A stretch of DNA of 51,252 nt from Glycomyces salinus (GTDB lineage Bacteria > Actinomycetota > Actinomycetes > Mycobacteriales > Micromonosporaceae), in contig NZ_JAELXW010000040.1 of NCBI RefSeq assembly GCF_016428645.1, positions 1-51,252 on the forward strand, in the 5' to 3' direction. Below the pieces are notes generated by a model, which was not told the origin of the DNA, made no database searches, and worked only from the letters and a program-made list of their open reading frames with translations. The number at the start of each line of letters is the position of its first letter. Position 1 is the first letter of the stretch. Made by a program: the position numbers and the translations under genes. Below, in pieces: positions 34,347 to 42,949 of this stretch.

Positions 34347-35551
34347 GGTGCGAGTCTACGCGGTCGCCCACCGCCGCTCGGGGCAGCCACTCTCGCAGTG
34401 GCCTGCCGACCCTCGGTCCGCATCCCCGTGGCGGGCAAGGCCGACGGCATCTCCCACTCGACCGGCAGGGCCCGGTTCGAGCCGATCGCCGCGGACGCCT
34501 GGGTCACCTGGGAGCCGCTCGAACCGCCGCCTGTGCCCTCCAGGACCTCGAACGCCTCGGGTATCTCCAGGTTCCTGGCGCGGTCGGTCGGCCACACCAG
34601 GGATATGGCCCTGCCGATGATGTTCTCGACCGGGACCGGCCCCTGGCAGCGGGAGTCCTGCGAGTTGCCGCGGTGGTCGCCCATGACCCACACCTGCCCT
34701 TCGGGCACGTCCACCTCGTCGAACCGCCGCGAATGGCACGAGCCGGGCTCGGCGTCCAGGGGCGAGTTCTCGAAGACGTACTCGTCCTCGACCAGCGGGA
34801 CGCCGTTGACGACCACGTTGCCGTCCTCGTCGCAGCAGGCGACGGTGTCGCCGCCGACGGCGATCACCCGCTTGATGAAGTCCTTCTCGTCGGGCTCGGC
34901 CAGACCCACCAGGTCGAGCACGGCCGTACCGAAGTCCGATAGAGCGCTCCCGCCGCCGACGGGGCGGTACTCGGGGTCCCAGCGGTCGGTGCCGCGGAAG
35001 ACGATCACCTCGCCGCGCTGCGGGGTCCTGAGCGTCGAGGTGAGCTTGAGGACCAGGACCTTGTCGCCCTCCTGCAGGGTCTGCTCCATCGACCCAGAGG
35101 GGATGTAGAACGGCTGGACGGCGAAGGTCCGCAGCAGCACCGCCGCCGAGAACGCCACCACCAGCAGCAGCGGCAGCTCGATCCACAGCGACAGGTAGTG
35201 GCGCTTGTGCGGCTGCGACAGGCGGCTCTCGGCCTCCTTGTCGGGCCCGCCGCCGCGCCGCCGGGCGTCGACCTGCCGGTGGGTGCCGGTCACCCGGTCG
35301 TAGGAGCCGGTGACCCGCGGCTGGGAGCCGGTGAGGCCGTCCCCGACCCGCGGGGCGCGCTCGGCCGGTCCGCCCGCGTGGGGCGATCCCGGCGTCCGCC
35401 GGGCCGGGGGCGGTCCGGGGCCGCGCCGAACCGCGCGGCGCGGCGGAGGGGTCGGGGCCCGCCCGGGCCCGCCCGGTCCGGGAAGCCGGTCCCAGTCGAT
35501 GCGCCGCGGACCCTTGCGCGACGCACCGCCATCGGAGGAACCAGCACTCAT
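34343..35551 (-). CDS. lepB: Signal peptidase I with long cytoplasmic N-terminus
   Basis: A 402-residue S26 peptidase. The first ~118 residues are Pro/Arg/Gly-rich and probably disordered in the cytoplasm. One transmembrane helix follows (~122-141), then catalytic Ser154 (YIPSGSMEQT) and Lys227 (FIKRVIAVGGD), with WVMGDHRGNSQDSR. An insert near residues 190-220 and an extra C-terminal tail of ~45 residues rich in Arg and Ala distinguish it from its neighbour, so the two may differ in substrate or location. Confidence 0.9.
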   Translation of the reverse strand: MSAGSSDGGASRKGPRRIDWDRLPGPGGPGRAPTPPPRRAVRRGPGPPPARRTPGSPHAGGPAERAPRVGDGLTGSQPRVTGSYDRVTGTHRQVDARRRGGGPDKEAESRLSQPHKRHYLSLWIELPLLLVVAFSAAVLLRTFAVQPFYIPSGSMEQTLQEGDKVLVLKLTSTLRTPQRGEVIVFRGTDRWDPEYRPVGGGSALSDFGTAVLDLVGLAEPDEKDFIKRVIAVGGDTVACCDEDGNVVVNGVPLVEDEYVFENSPLDAEPGSCHSRRFDEVDVPEGQVWVMGDHRGNSQDSRCQGPVPVENIIGRAISLVWPTDRARNLEIPEAFEVLEGTGGGSSGSQVTQASAAIGSNRALPVEWEMPSALPATGMRTEGRQATARVAAPSGGGRPRRLAP

Positions 35552-35588
35552 GAAACGAGCCTAACGGAAACCCGCGGGTAAAAGGAAA

Positions 35589-35610
35589 CCCCGGACCAGG
35601 CGGTCCGGGG
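35589..35610 (-). terminator. Terminator after rplS
   Basis: A perfect 9-bp stem (CCCCGGACC and its complement) with a 4-nt loop, followed on the minus strand by TTTCCTTTTA. It separates rplS from lepB. Confidence 0.8.
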
Positions 35611-35630
35611 TCCGAAGTCTTCAGCGCGGA

Positions 35631-35981
35631 CTAGACGTCGCGCTTCTCCTTGATCTTGGTAGCGGCCTTGCCCTTGCGGCCGCGCAGGTAGTACAGCTTG
35701 GCGCGGCGGACCTTGCCGCGCATGGCGACCTCGATGCGGTCGATCATCGGGCCGTGCACCGGGAAGGTGCGCTCGACGCCGATGCCGTAGCTGATCTTGC
35801 GGACGGTGAAGGTCTCACCGATGCCGGCGCCGTGGCGGCGAATGACGACGCCCTGGAACACCTGGACACGGGACCTGGCGCCTTCCTGCACTCGGACGTG
35901 CACCTTCACGGTGTCGCCGGGGCGGAAGTCGGGCACGTCGGCCCGCATCGAAGCAGCGTTCAGCTCGTCCAGAACGTTCAT
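35631..35981 (-). CDS. rplS: 50S ribosomal protein L19
   Basis: 116 residues, full length. Family motifs are visible: [45 protein letters not shown] and [15 protein letters not shown]19 sits at the 30S-50S interface. The ATG at 35981 has GAGGG about nine bases upstream; a TTG at 35990 is less likely. It is separated from trmD by 84 bp. Confidence 0.97.
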   Translation of the reverse strand: MNVLDELNAASMRADVPDFRPGDTVKVHVRVQEGARSRVQVFQGVVIRRHGAGIGETFTVRKISYGIGVERTFPVHGPMIDRIEVAMRGKVRRAKLYYLRGRKGKAATKIKEKRDV

Positions 35982-36065
35982 TGAACTCAACCCTCGTTGA
36001 TAAAAAGCTCGGTCGCCGGGAGAGGTACCGCTTGAACTGACGGCACATCACGACGGTCTTGGATA

Positions 36066-36842
36066 CTAATCTGCCACATTCTCGCCGGGCAGCTCGAACC
36101 CGGCCCCTTCGAGTAGGCGCCGGTCACGTTCGTCGAGGCTATCGCGCGCCGGTCCGGCCAGCAAATCGGGTCGGACCCGGGCGGTGCGCAGCAGCGCCTG
36201 GTCGCGCCGCCACCGGTCGACCTTGGCGTGGTCGCCCGACAGCAGCACCGGCGGCACCTCGTGGCCGCGCCACTCGGCCGGGCGCGTGTAGGCCGGGGAC
36301 TCCAGGAGTCCGGCGTTATGCGACTCGTCCTCCAGGGACGCGGCGTTGCCGAGGACCCCCGGAAGCAGCCTGGCGACGGCCTCGACGATCGCCAGGACGG
36401 CCACCTCGCCGCCGAAGAGCACGTAGTCGCCGAGCGAGACCTCGGTGACGGCCATGTGCTCGGAGGCGTGGTCGACGACGCGCTGGTCGATGCCCTCGTA
36501 GCGCCCGCAGGCGAACATCAGCCACGGCTCGGCGGCCAGCTCGCGGGCCGTCTCCTGCGTGAACGGGCGCCCGGCCGGGCTGGTCACCAGCAGGTGCGGG
36601 CGCTCCTCACCGGCGTCGAACACCAGCTCGTCGAGGCATTCGCCCCACGGCTGCGGCTTCATGACCATCCCGGCCCCGCCGCCGGCCGGCGGGCCGTCGA
36701 CCGAGTGGTGGACGTCGTGGGTCCAGCGCCTCAGGTCGTGGACGTTCACGTCGAGCAGGCCGCGCTCGCGGGCGCGGCCGATGAGCGACAGCTCCAGCGG
36801 GGCGAGGTACTCGGGGAAGACGGTGACGACGTCGACGCGCAT
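36066..36842 (-). CDS. trmD: tRNA (guanine-37 N1) methyltransferase
   Basis: 258 residues with the SPOUT trefoil-knot fold. Visible motifs: [17 protein letters not shown] at the start, [23 protein letters not shown], the knot [15 protein letters not shown], and [18 protein letters not shown] at the C-terminus. It prevents frameshifting by methylating G37. The ATG overlaps the rimM stop (TGATG). Confidence 0.97.
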   Translation of the reverse strand: MRVDVVTVFPEYLAPLELSLIGRARERGLLDVNVHDLRRWTHDVHHSVDGPPAGGGAGMVMKPQPWGECLDELVFDAGEERPHLLVTSPAGRPFTQETARELAAEPWLMFACGRYEGIDQRVVDHASEHMAVTEVSLGDYVLFGGEVAVLAIVEAVARLLPGVLGNAASLEDESHNAGLLESPAYTRPAEWRGHEVPPVLLSGDHAKVDRWRRDQALLRTARVRPDLLAGPARDSLDERDRRLLEGAGFELPGENVAD

Positions 36843-37348
36843 CAAAGCTCCAGCAGGCCGGGCGGGAGTTCGACGACGATGGTGTCGGCGTCGAGGTCGA
36901 TGTCGTCGATCATCTCGCCCACGAACGGGATCAGCGCCGGGTGCTCGCCCGGGCGCCGGACCACGAGCGTCTCGTGGGCCGGGCCGTGGTCGATCCGGGA
37001 GACGGTGCCGATCTCGACGCCGTCGCCGTCGACCACGCGCAGGCCGATCAGCTCGGTGTCGTGGTATTCGTCGTCGCCGGGCCCGGGCAGGTCCGAGAGC
37101 GACAGGTCGACCATCAAGTCCACGCCGCGCAACGCCTCGGCCGCCTCCCGGCCCCGCACCCCTTCGAGGGTGAGCATCGGGCGCCCCTGATGCCAGCGCA
37201 CGGTCTCGGCCCGCAGGACGCCGTCGCGGGTCCGGTACTCGGTGCCGGGCCGGAACCGCTGCTCCGGCTCGTCGGTGCGGACATCGACGACGACCTCGCC
37301 GCGCACCCCGTGCGGGCGGACGATCCGGCCGACCACGACCTGTTCCAT
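36842..37348 (-). CDS. rimM: 16S rRNA processing protein RimM
   Basis: 168 residues: an N-terminal beta-barrel ([20 protein letters not shown]) and a PRC-barrel C-terminus ([23 protein letters not shown]), a 30S assembly factor that binds S19. The ATG at 37348 starts directly at the conserved sequence and has GGAA upstream. Another ATG at 37387 would add 13 residues but lies right after a terminator-like hairpin and lacks a ribosome site. Confidence 0.95.
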   Translation of the reverse strand: MEQVVVGRIVRPHGVRGEVVVDVRTDEPEQRFRPGTEYRTRDGVLRAETVRWHQGRPMLTLEGVRGREAAEALRGVDLMVDLSLSDLPGPGDDEYHDTELIGLRVVDGDGVEIGTVSRIDHGPAHETLVVRRPGEHPALIPFVGEMIDDIDLDADTIVVELPPGLLEL

Positions 37349-37393
37349 ACGCTGTTCCAAAGCCTGATCCGTAGCGGGGAAGTTCATAGAAAA

Positions 37394-37427
37394 CGCGGCC
37401 CCGGGGGGCGAACCCCCCGAGGCCGCG
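37394..37427 (-). terminator. Terminator-like hairpin between khpA and rimM
   Basis: A 15-bp stem with one internal mismatch (CGCGGCC and CGGGGGG on the left arm) and a CGAA loop, followed on the minus strand by TTTTCT. It fits an intrinsic terminator or attenuator inside the ribosomal-protein operon. Confidence 0.65.
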
Positions 37428-37436
37428 CGACGAGAC

Positions 37437-37667
37437 CTAGTAGGAATCGACTACCTCAACGCGAATGCCGCGACCACCGACCGAGCCGATGATCTGGCGA
37501 AGGGCGTTGACGGTCCGACCACCCCGGCCGATGACGGTCCCGAGGTCGTCGGGGTTGACCCGGACCTCGAGCCGCTTGCCGCGACGGGAGTCGACCAGAC
37601 GGACCCTGACGTCGTCGGGGTGGTCGACGATGCCTTTGACAAGGTGTTCAAGCGCTGGCCGCAGCAC
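37437..37667 (-). CDS. khpA: KH-domain RNA-binding protein KhpA
   Basis: 76 residues, one KH domain with the GxxG loop GRGG in LGTVIGRGGRTVNALR. KhpA proteins bind RNA, often with KhpB, and influence cell division and translation in Gram-positives. It starts with GTG three bases after the rpsP stop, the universal order in this group. Confidence 0.95.
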   Translation of the reverse strand: MLRPALEHLVKGIVDHPDDVRVRLVDSRRGKRLEVRVNPDDLGTVIGRGGRTVNALRQIIGSVGGRGIRVEVVDSY

Positions 37668-37670
37668 GGG

Positions 37671-38165
37671 CTACTCCCCTTTTTCCTCGGTCTTCTCGGC
37701 GTCGTCCGCCTTGACCTCTTCAGTCTTAGCGGACTCGTCGGCCTTCTCGGCGGACTTCTTCGCCTTCTTCTCGACCTTCTTGGGCGCGGCGTCCTCTTCG
37801 GGGACGTACGCCTTCGACGGGTCGACGCCGGACTCCTTGAGGGCCGCCAGATACAGCGAGTCCTTCTCGGGCTTCGGCTCGGCCTCCTTGAGCGGGGCCG
37901 GGGCCGGAAGGCCCTTGAACTCCTGCCAGTCGCCGGTCTTGCAGAGCAGCTTCTTGACAGGGTCGGACGGCTGGGCGCCCACGCTCAGCCAGTACTGGAT
38001 CCGGTCGGAATCGACCTCGATCCGGGACGGGTTCTCCTTCGGGCGGTAGATCCCGACATTCTCGATAACCTTGCCGTCGCGCTTGACGCGCGAATCGGCG
38101 ACGACGATGCGGTACTGGGGAGTACGGATCTTCCCCATTCGCGTGAGGCGAATCTTTACTGCCAC
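37671..38165 (-). CDS. rpsP: 30S ribosomal protein S16 with charged C-terminal extension
   Basis: 164 residues. Residues 1-85 are the S16 core ([42 protein letters not shown]). The remaining ~80 residues form a Lys/Glu/Ala-rich tail, seen in many actinobacterial S16 proteins and probably disordered. A GTG start follows a CAGGAG. It leads the khpA-rimM-trmD-rplS operon. Confidence 0.96.
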   Translation of the reverse strand: MAVKIRLTRMGKIRTPQYRIVVADSRVKRDGKVIENVGIYRPKENPSRIEVDSDRIQYWLSVGAQPSDPVKKLLCKTGDWQEFKGLPAPAPLKEAEPKPEKDSLYLAALKESGVDPSKAYVPEEDAAPKKVEKKAKKSAEKADESAKTEEVKADDAEKTEEKGE

Positions 38166-38321
38166 GTTCCTGTAACTCCTGATTTAAGGATCACGTCAGC
38201 GCAGCGGCGCACCAGCCGAATTCACTGGGAGCTGCGCTAGGACCTGGCTTTGCGTCACGGTTGTTGAGAGGGCACCCGTCCCAAAGCTCATTTCGACGAC
38301 CGAGTGTATCGCACCAGCTCT

Positions 38322-39728
38322 TCAGTACGACCGGGACAGGTAGGCGATGAGACCGGACTCATCCAGCGAGTCCGGCACGGTGCCGTCCGCGCGCTGGAGG
38401 ACCCGGACGGTGACGCCCGATTCGGCGGCCCTGGCCTCCCCTTCCACGCCGCAGTCGTCCCAGGCGATCCGGGCCAGCCCGGTCTGGGCGGCCTCGATCG
38501 CCTCGTCCACGCTCCCGGCGTCGGCGGTGATCGACTCGCGCAACTCCAGCGACTCGTCGAACAGGGCCTGCTGGTCGGCGTCGAGCGCGGTCGCGACCGC
38601 TTCGGCGAGCATCCCGAGCGGGACGGTCTCCTTGGTGCCCGAGACGCGGCGGACCAGGGTGGCCTCGCCGTTCTTGAGGTCGCGGGGGCCGATCTCGATC
38701 CGCACCGGGTAGCCCTTGAGCTCGGCGTCGACCGCGCGGCGGCCGAAGGCCACGTCGCCGCGGGTGTCGAGTCTCACTCGCAGGCCGTCGCCCTTGAGTT
38801 CGTCGTAGACCTTCTTGGCGGCCGCGGAGACCTCGTCGGAGTCCTTGACGACCATGACGTGGGCCTGGACGGGCGCGAGCTGCGGCGGCACGCGCAGGCC
38901 GTCGTCGTCGCCGTGGCCCATGATCAGGCCGCCGACCATGCGGGTCGAGGTGCCCCAGGAGGTGGTCCAGCCGTGGTGCTGCTTGCCGTCGGAGCCGAGG
39001 AACTGGATGTCGAACGCCTTGGCGAAGTTCTGGCCCAGCTCGTGCGAGGTGCCCATCTGGAGGGCCTTGCCGTCGCGCATGATCGCCTCGCACCCGAAGG
39101 TGTTCAGGGCCCCGGCGAAGCGCTCGGCCTCGGTCTTGATGCCGCGCAGCACCGGCAGGGCCAGCACGTTCTCCATGAAGTCGGCGTAGACCTCGTGGAG
39201 GATGCGCAGGGTGAACTCGTGCGCCTCCTCGTAGGTGGCGTGGACGGTGTGGCCCTCCTGCCACAGGAACTCCGAGGAGCGCAGGAACAGGCGGGTGCGC
39301 AGTTCGTACCGCATGACATTGCACCACTGGTTGAGCAGCAGCGGCAGGTCGCGGTAGGACTTGGTCCACTTGGACATGTACTCGCCGATGATGGTCTCGG
39401 AGGTGGGCCGGATCGCCAGGGGCTCCTCGAGCTGCTTGCCGCCGCCGTGGGTGACCATCCACAGCTCGGGGGCGAAGCCCTCGACGTGGTCGGCCTCCTT
39501 CTTGAAGTACGACTCGGGGATCAGCAGGGGGAACGAGGCGTTCTCGGTGCCGGTCTCCTTGATGCGGGCGTCCATCTCCTCGACCATGCGCTCCCACAGC
39601 GCGTACCCGGACGGTCGGATCACCTGCGAGCCCTTGGCCGGGCCGTTCTCGGCCAGCTGGGCCTTGGTGATGACGTCCTGGTACCAGCGAGGGAAGTCCT
39701 CGCTCTGCGGTGTGAGTACTTTGGCCAT
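38322..39728 (-). CDS. proS: Prolyl-tRNA synthetase, eukaryote/archaea-type
   Basis: 468 residues, class II synthetase charging tRNA-Pro. Motifs: EDFPRWYQDVITKAQLA at the N-terminus, RPTSETIIGEYMSKW, RTRLFLRSSEFLWQEGHT, GWTTSWGTSTRMVGGLIM. It lacks the ~180-residue editing insertion of the usual bacterial form and ends in RSY, as the eukaryote/archaea-like type does. The zinc-binding cysteines of that type are mostly missing (only one remains, in DDCGVEGE). The ATG at 39728 has TAGAAT eight bases upstream, a near-leaderless arrangement. Confidence 0.94.
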   Translation of the reverse strand: MAKVLTPQSEDFPRWYQDVITKAQLAENGPAKGSQVIRPSGYALWERMVEEMDARIKETGTENASFPLLIPESYFKKEADHVEGFAPELWMVTHGGGKQLEEPLAIRPTSETIIGEYMSKWTKSYRDLPLLLNQWCNVMRYELRTRLFLRSSEFLWQEGHTVHATYEEAHEFTLRILHEVYADFMENVLALPVLRGIKTEAERFAGALNTFGCEAIMRDGKALQMGTSHELGQNFAKAFDIQFLGSDGKQHHGWTTSWGTSTRMVGGLIMGHGDDDGLRVPPQLAPVQAHVMVVKDSDEVSAAAKKVYDELKGDGLRVRLDTRGDVAFGRRAVDAELKGYPVRIEIGPRDLKNGEATLVRRVSGTKETVPLGMLAEAVATALDADQQALFDESLELRESITADAGSVDEAIEAAQTGLARIAWDDCGVEGEARAAESGVTVRVLQRADGTVPDSLDESGLIAYLSRSY

Positions 39729-39880
39729 GTCCAGGAATTCTACGGATTCGGCCCCGCAGGGCGCCACCGGATACCCCCTCGGGCCTGGCCTGTGGATCCG
39801 GGCGAGGCCCTCGGCCGATCGGCCTAGGGGCGAGCGGCGGAATCGGCCCCGCGGCGGACGTGGGAGCGGCCGCGATCGAA

Positions 39881-39893
39881 TAGGCTTTGCGAC
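39881..39893 (+). promoter_or_regulatory. Leaderless promoter of the P-type ATPase gene
   Basis: TAGGCT at 39881-39886 is seven bases before the GTG start and no ribosome site is present. A 12-bp palindrome, GGCCGATCGGCC (39813-39824), lies about 57 bp further upstream. Confidence 0.45.
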
Positions 39894-42272
39894 GTGACGA
39901 CTCCCATGCTCGCCGAGAACCGCGGCCTGTCGGCCGCCGAGGTCGCCAAGCGCGTCGAGTCCGGCGCGGTCAACCAGACCAAGCGGCACACCAGCCGCCC
40001 GCTGTCGGCGATCCTGCGCGCCAACCTGATCACGCCCATCAACGGGCTGATCGGCGTCCTGGGCGTCATCGCGCTGATCTTCGGCGGCTGGAAGCAGACG
40101 CTGTTCGCCGGGGTGATCCTGGCGAACATCGCGATCGGCACGATCCAGGAGCTGCGCGCCAAGCGCACCCTCGACCGGCTGTCGCTGCTGAACCGGTCTC
40201 CGGCGAGAGTCCTGCGCGAGGGCGAGATCAAGGTGGTCGACCCGACCGAGATCGTGCGCGACGACCTGGTGGCGCTCGAACCGGGCGACCGGATCGTGGT
40301 CGACGGGCCGGTGGTGGAGTCGCGGAACCTGGAGATCGACGAGTCCCTGCTGACCGGCGAGGCCGACCCGGTGGCGAAGGCGCCGGGGGACGAGGTCCAG
40401 TCCGGTTCGTTCGTGGTGGCCGGGACCGGGGTGTTCCGGGCCGAGAAGATCGGCGCCGAGTCGTACGCGGCGAAGCTGGTCGAGGAGGCCAGCCGGTTCA
40501 AACGCACCGACTCGCAGCTCCAGACGGCGATCAACCGCTTCATCAAGCTCATCTCGTGGCTGATCCTGCCGGTGGCGATCCTCCTGATCGTCAGCCAGAT
40601 GATCGACCAGGAGGCGTTCACCGACACGATCGTGTCCACCGTGGCCGGGATCGTGCCGATGATCCCCGAGGGCCTGGTGCTGCTGACGTCGGTGGCGTTC
40701 GCGGTCGGGATCATCCGGCTCGGGCAGCGCAAGTGCCTGGTGCAGGAGCTGCCGGCGATCGAGGGGCTGGCGAGGGCGGACGTGCTGTGCCTGGACAAGA
40801 CCGGGACCCTCACCGAGGGCGGCATGGACGTCCAGGACATCCGGCCGGTGGACGGCCAGGACTCTCAGGCGGTCGTCGACGCCCTGGCCGCGCTGCGGGC
40901 CGCCGACGACAGCCCCAACCCGACCATGCAGGCGGTCGCCGAGCACTTGGCCGAGCACGACCACGGCGACCCGTCGTGGCGGGTCATCGAGGCGATGCCG
41001 TTCTCCTCGGCGCGAAAGTGGAGCGGAGTCCGGTTCACCGACAACGGCACCTGGCTGCTGGGCGCGCCCGACGTGCTGCTGGGCGGCGACGACCCGGTGG
41101 CGCTGGAGGCCGACGTGCTCGCGGCCCAGGGCCTGCGGGTGCTGGCGCTGGTGACCGCCGAATCGGCCTCCACGACCGGCGGGGCCTCGGGCATCGAGCC
41201 GAAGGCCCTGGTGGTGCTGCGCCAGCGGCTGCGACCCACCGCCGCCAAGACCCTTGAGTACTTCAAGGAGCAGGGCGTGGCGATCAAGATCATCTCCGGC
41301 GACTCCCCGGCCGCGGTCGGCGCGGTGGCGGCGCAGCTGGGCGTCGACGGCGCCGGCGACACGGTCGACGCCCGCAGGCTCCCCGACGACCCCGACCGGC
41401 TGGCCGAGGTCATGGAGGAGAACACGATCTTCGGCCGGGTCAAACCGCACCAGAAGCGCGACTTCGTCAAGGCGCTCCAATCGAGGGGCCACACGGTGGC
41501 GATGACCGGCGACGGCGTCAACGACGTGCTCGCCCTCAAGGACTCCGACCTCGGCATCGCGATGGGCTCGGGATCGCCCGCGGCCCGGTCGGTCGCCCAG
41601 GTGGTGCTGTTGGACGACGAGTTCGCGACGCTGCCGCACGTGGTGGCCGAGGGGCGCCGGGTGCTCGGCAACATCGAGCGGGTCTCGAACCTGTTCCTGA
41701 CCAAGACCGTCTACGCGATCACGCTGGCGCTCCTGGTCGGCGTCGGCGCGATCGTGTCCTGGGCCCAGGGCGGCGAGCAGCTCCCCTACCCGTTCAATCC
41801 CCTCCACCAGAGCCTGCTGAACATGTTCACGATCGGCATTCCGGCGTTCTTCCTGGCGCTCGCCCCCACGTTCGACCGGGCGAAGCCGGGCTTCATAAAC
41901 CGAGTGCTCAGATTCGCGATCCCGGCGGGCCTGGCGTGCGCGATCCCGACCTTCATCGTCTACCTGCTCTCCCTGAACCACGGCGGCGCCCACATCGACA
42001 CCCAGACGACGGCCGGCATCACCCTCTTCGCGATCGCACTGACGGCCCTCGCGGTCGTGGCCAAGCCCTACACCCCGTGGAAGTTCGGCCTGGTCGCCGC
42101 CTGCGGCGGGGCCTTCTTCGCGGTCCTGGCGATCCCGCCGCTGGCCGAGTTCTACGAACTCAGCCTCCCGGGCGCCTGGAACACCACCGCGGCCCTCATA
42201 GCGATCGCCTCCGGCATAGGCGCCCTGTTGTTCTGGCTGGTAATCCGCCCCAAACACCACCGCATGGCCTGA
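39894..42272 (+). CDS. ctpE: P-type cation ATPase, CtpE-like
   Basis: 792 residues. Actuator domain with LLTGEAD (154-160), M4 motif MIPEGLVLLTSVAFAVG (~256-272), phosphorylation site D301 (CLDKTGTLTEGG), hinge MTGDGVNDVLALKDSD, and about ten transmembrane helices with four after the hinge. The lack of CPC and N-terminal metal-binding domains excludes copper-type pumps. Length and PEGL/VAFA motifs match mycobacterial CtpE (797 residues), reported to take up calcium; the ion here is inferred. Confidence 0.85.
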   Translation: MTTPMLAENRGLSAAEVAKRVESGAVNQTKRHTSRPLSAILRANLITPINGLIGVLGVIALIFGGWKQTLFAGVILANIAIGTIQELRAKRTLDRLSLLNRSPARVLREGEIKVVDPTEIVRDDLVALEPGDRIVVDGPVVESRNLEIDESLLTGEADPVAKAPGDEVQSGSFVVAGTGVFRAEKIGAESYAAKLVEEASRFKRTDSQLQTAINRFIKLISWLILPVAILLIVSQMIDQEAFTDTIVSTVAGIVPMIPEGLVLLTSVAFAVGIIRLGQRKCLVQELPAIEGLARADVLCLDKTGTLTEGGMDVQDIRPVDGQDSQAVVDALAALRAADDSPNPTMQAVAEHLAEHDHGDPSWRVIEAMPFSSARKWSGVRFTDNGTWLLGAPDVLLGGDDPVALEADVLAAQGLRVLALVTAESASTTGGASGIEPKALVVLRQRLRPTAAKTLEYFKEQGVAIKIISGDSPAAVGAVAAQLGVDGAGDTVDARRLPDDPDRLAEVMEENTIFGRVKPHQKRDFVKALQSRGHTVAMTGDGVNDVLALKDSDLGIAMGSGSPAARSVAQVVLLDDEFATLPHVVAEGRRVLGNIERVSNLFLTKTVYAITLALLVGVGAIVSWAQGGEQLPYPFNPLHQSLLNMFTIGIPAFFLALAPTFDRAKPGFINRVLRFAIPAGLACAIPTFIVYLLSLNHGGAHIDTQTTAGITLFAIALTALAVVAKPYTPWKFGLVAACGGAFFAVLAIPPLAEFYELSLPGAWNTTAALIAIASGIGALLFWLVIRPKHHRMA

Positions 42273-42347
42273 TGCCGGAAGTTCCTCGAAGCTGGCGTGT
42301 CGAGACGCCGAAGGCTACGCTTCTTCATAGAAGATGAGGAGGTGAGT

Positions 42348-42599
42348 ATGAAGGCAATTACGTTCTCGGAGGCGAAGGCCGAGTACGACAAGACGCTTGA
42401 CGCCGTGGTCGATGACCAAGAAGAGGTGATCGTCACCCGCGAAGAGGGCAGGTCGGTCGTCATCATGCCGCTCAGCGAATACGAGTCGCTGATGGAAACC
42501 GCCTACCTTATGAGCAGCCCGGCGAACGCCCGCAGGCTGCTCGCCTCCATCGAAGAGCTCGAGAACGGCAAAGGAGTCGTTCGGGAGCTCATCGAATGA
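42348..42599 (+). CDS. yefM: YefM/Phd-type antitoxin
   Basis: 83 residues starting MKAITFSEAKAEYDKTLDAVVDD, the DNA-binding N-terminus of the Phd/YefM family, with TREEGRSVVIMPLSEYESLMETAYLM-type core (residues ~26-51) and a toxin-binding C-terminal helix. The ATG has a strong GGAGG. It overlaps the toxin gene by four bases (ATGA). It would repress the module promoter and neutralise YoeB. Confidence 0.93.
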   Translation: MKAITFSEAKAEYDKTLDAVVDDQEEVIVTREEGRSVVIMPLSEYESLMETAYLMSSPANARRLLASIEELENGKGVVRELIE

Positions 42600-42907
42600 A
42601 GCTCACCTGGTCATCACGGGCTTGGGACGAGTACGTGTACTGGCAGGGCCAGGACCGCAAAATCGTCAAGCGCATCAACCTCCTGATCAAAGACATCGAG
42701 CGCAACGGCAGTGCGGGGCTCGGGAAACCCGAACCCCTCAAGCACAGGTTCCAGGGATTCTGGGCGAGGCGAATCGATAAGGAACACCGTCTGGTCTACA
42801 AGGTGGAGGAAGACGGCATCTTCATCGCGCAATGCCGCTTCCACTACGAGAAGTTATCGCCACGGCCCCGCTACATCGGATGTAGCGGGGCCGTGGCGGG
42901 GTTGTAG
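42596..42907 (+). CDS. yoeB: YoeB/Txe-type mRNA interferase toxin with C-terminal extension
   Basis: 103 residues. The catalytic residues of E. coli YoeB occur at identical positions: E46 (GKPEPLKH), R65 (EHRLVY), H83 and Y84 (CRFHY). E. coli YoeB ends at Y84; this protein continues for 19 residues (EKLSPRPRYIGCSGAVAGL). Most of that tail is encoded by a near-perfect 41-bp palindrome that looks like the gene's own terminator. The tail could inhibit or alter the toxin, whose C-terminal Tyr normally faces the ribosomal A site. Confidence 0.92.
   Translation: MKLTWSSRAWDEYVYWQGQDRKIVKRINLLIKDIERNGSAGLGKPEPLKHRFQGFWARRIDKEHRLVYKVEEDGIFIAQCRFHYEKLSPRPRYIGCSGAVAGL
42858..42898 (+). terminator. 41-bp near-perfect palindrome inside the yoeB 3' end
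   Basis: Two 20-nt arms (left begins CGCCACGGCCCCGC, right is its exact complement) separated by one base. It is the strongest dyad in the window. It lies within coding sequence, the stop codon being nine bases after it. Confidence 0.75.
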
Positions 42908-42949
42908 CGCCTTCTGGGTGAAGACGGAGATTCACCCAGGAGGCCGATA

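Noticed and set aside
38166-38321. Ribosomal-protein leader structure or S16 autoregulatory site upstream of rpsP
   Set aside because: No conserved fold recognised; a TACACT -10-like hexamer lacks a matching -35.
39729-42260. Continuation of the proS frame upstream, antisense to the P-type ATPase
   Set aside because: No conserved sequence before the MAKVLTPQ start; the ATPase on the other strand is clearly the real gene.
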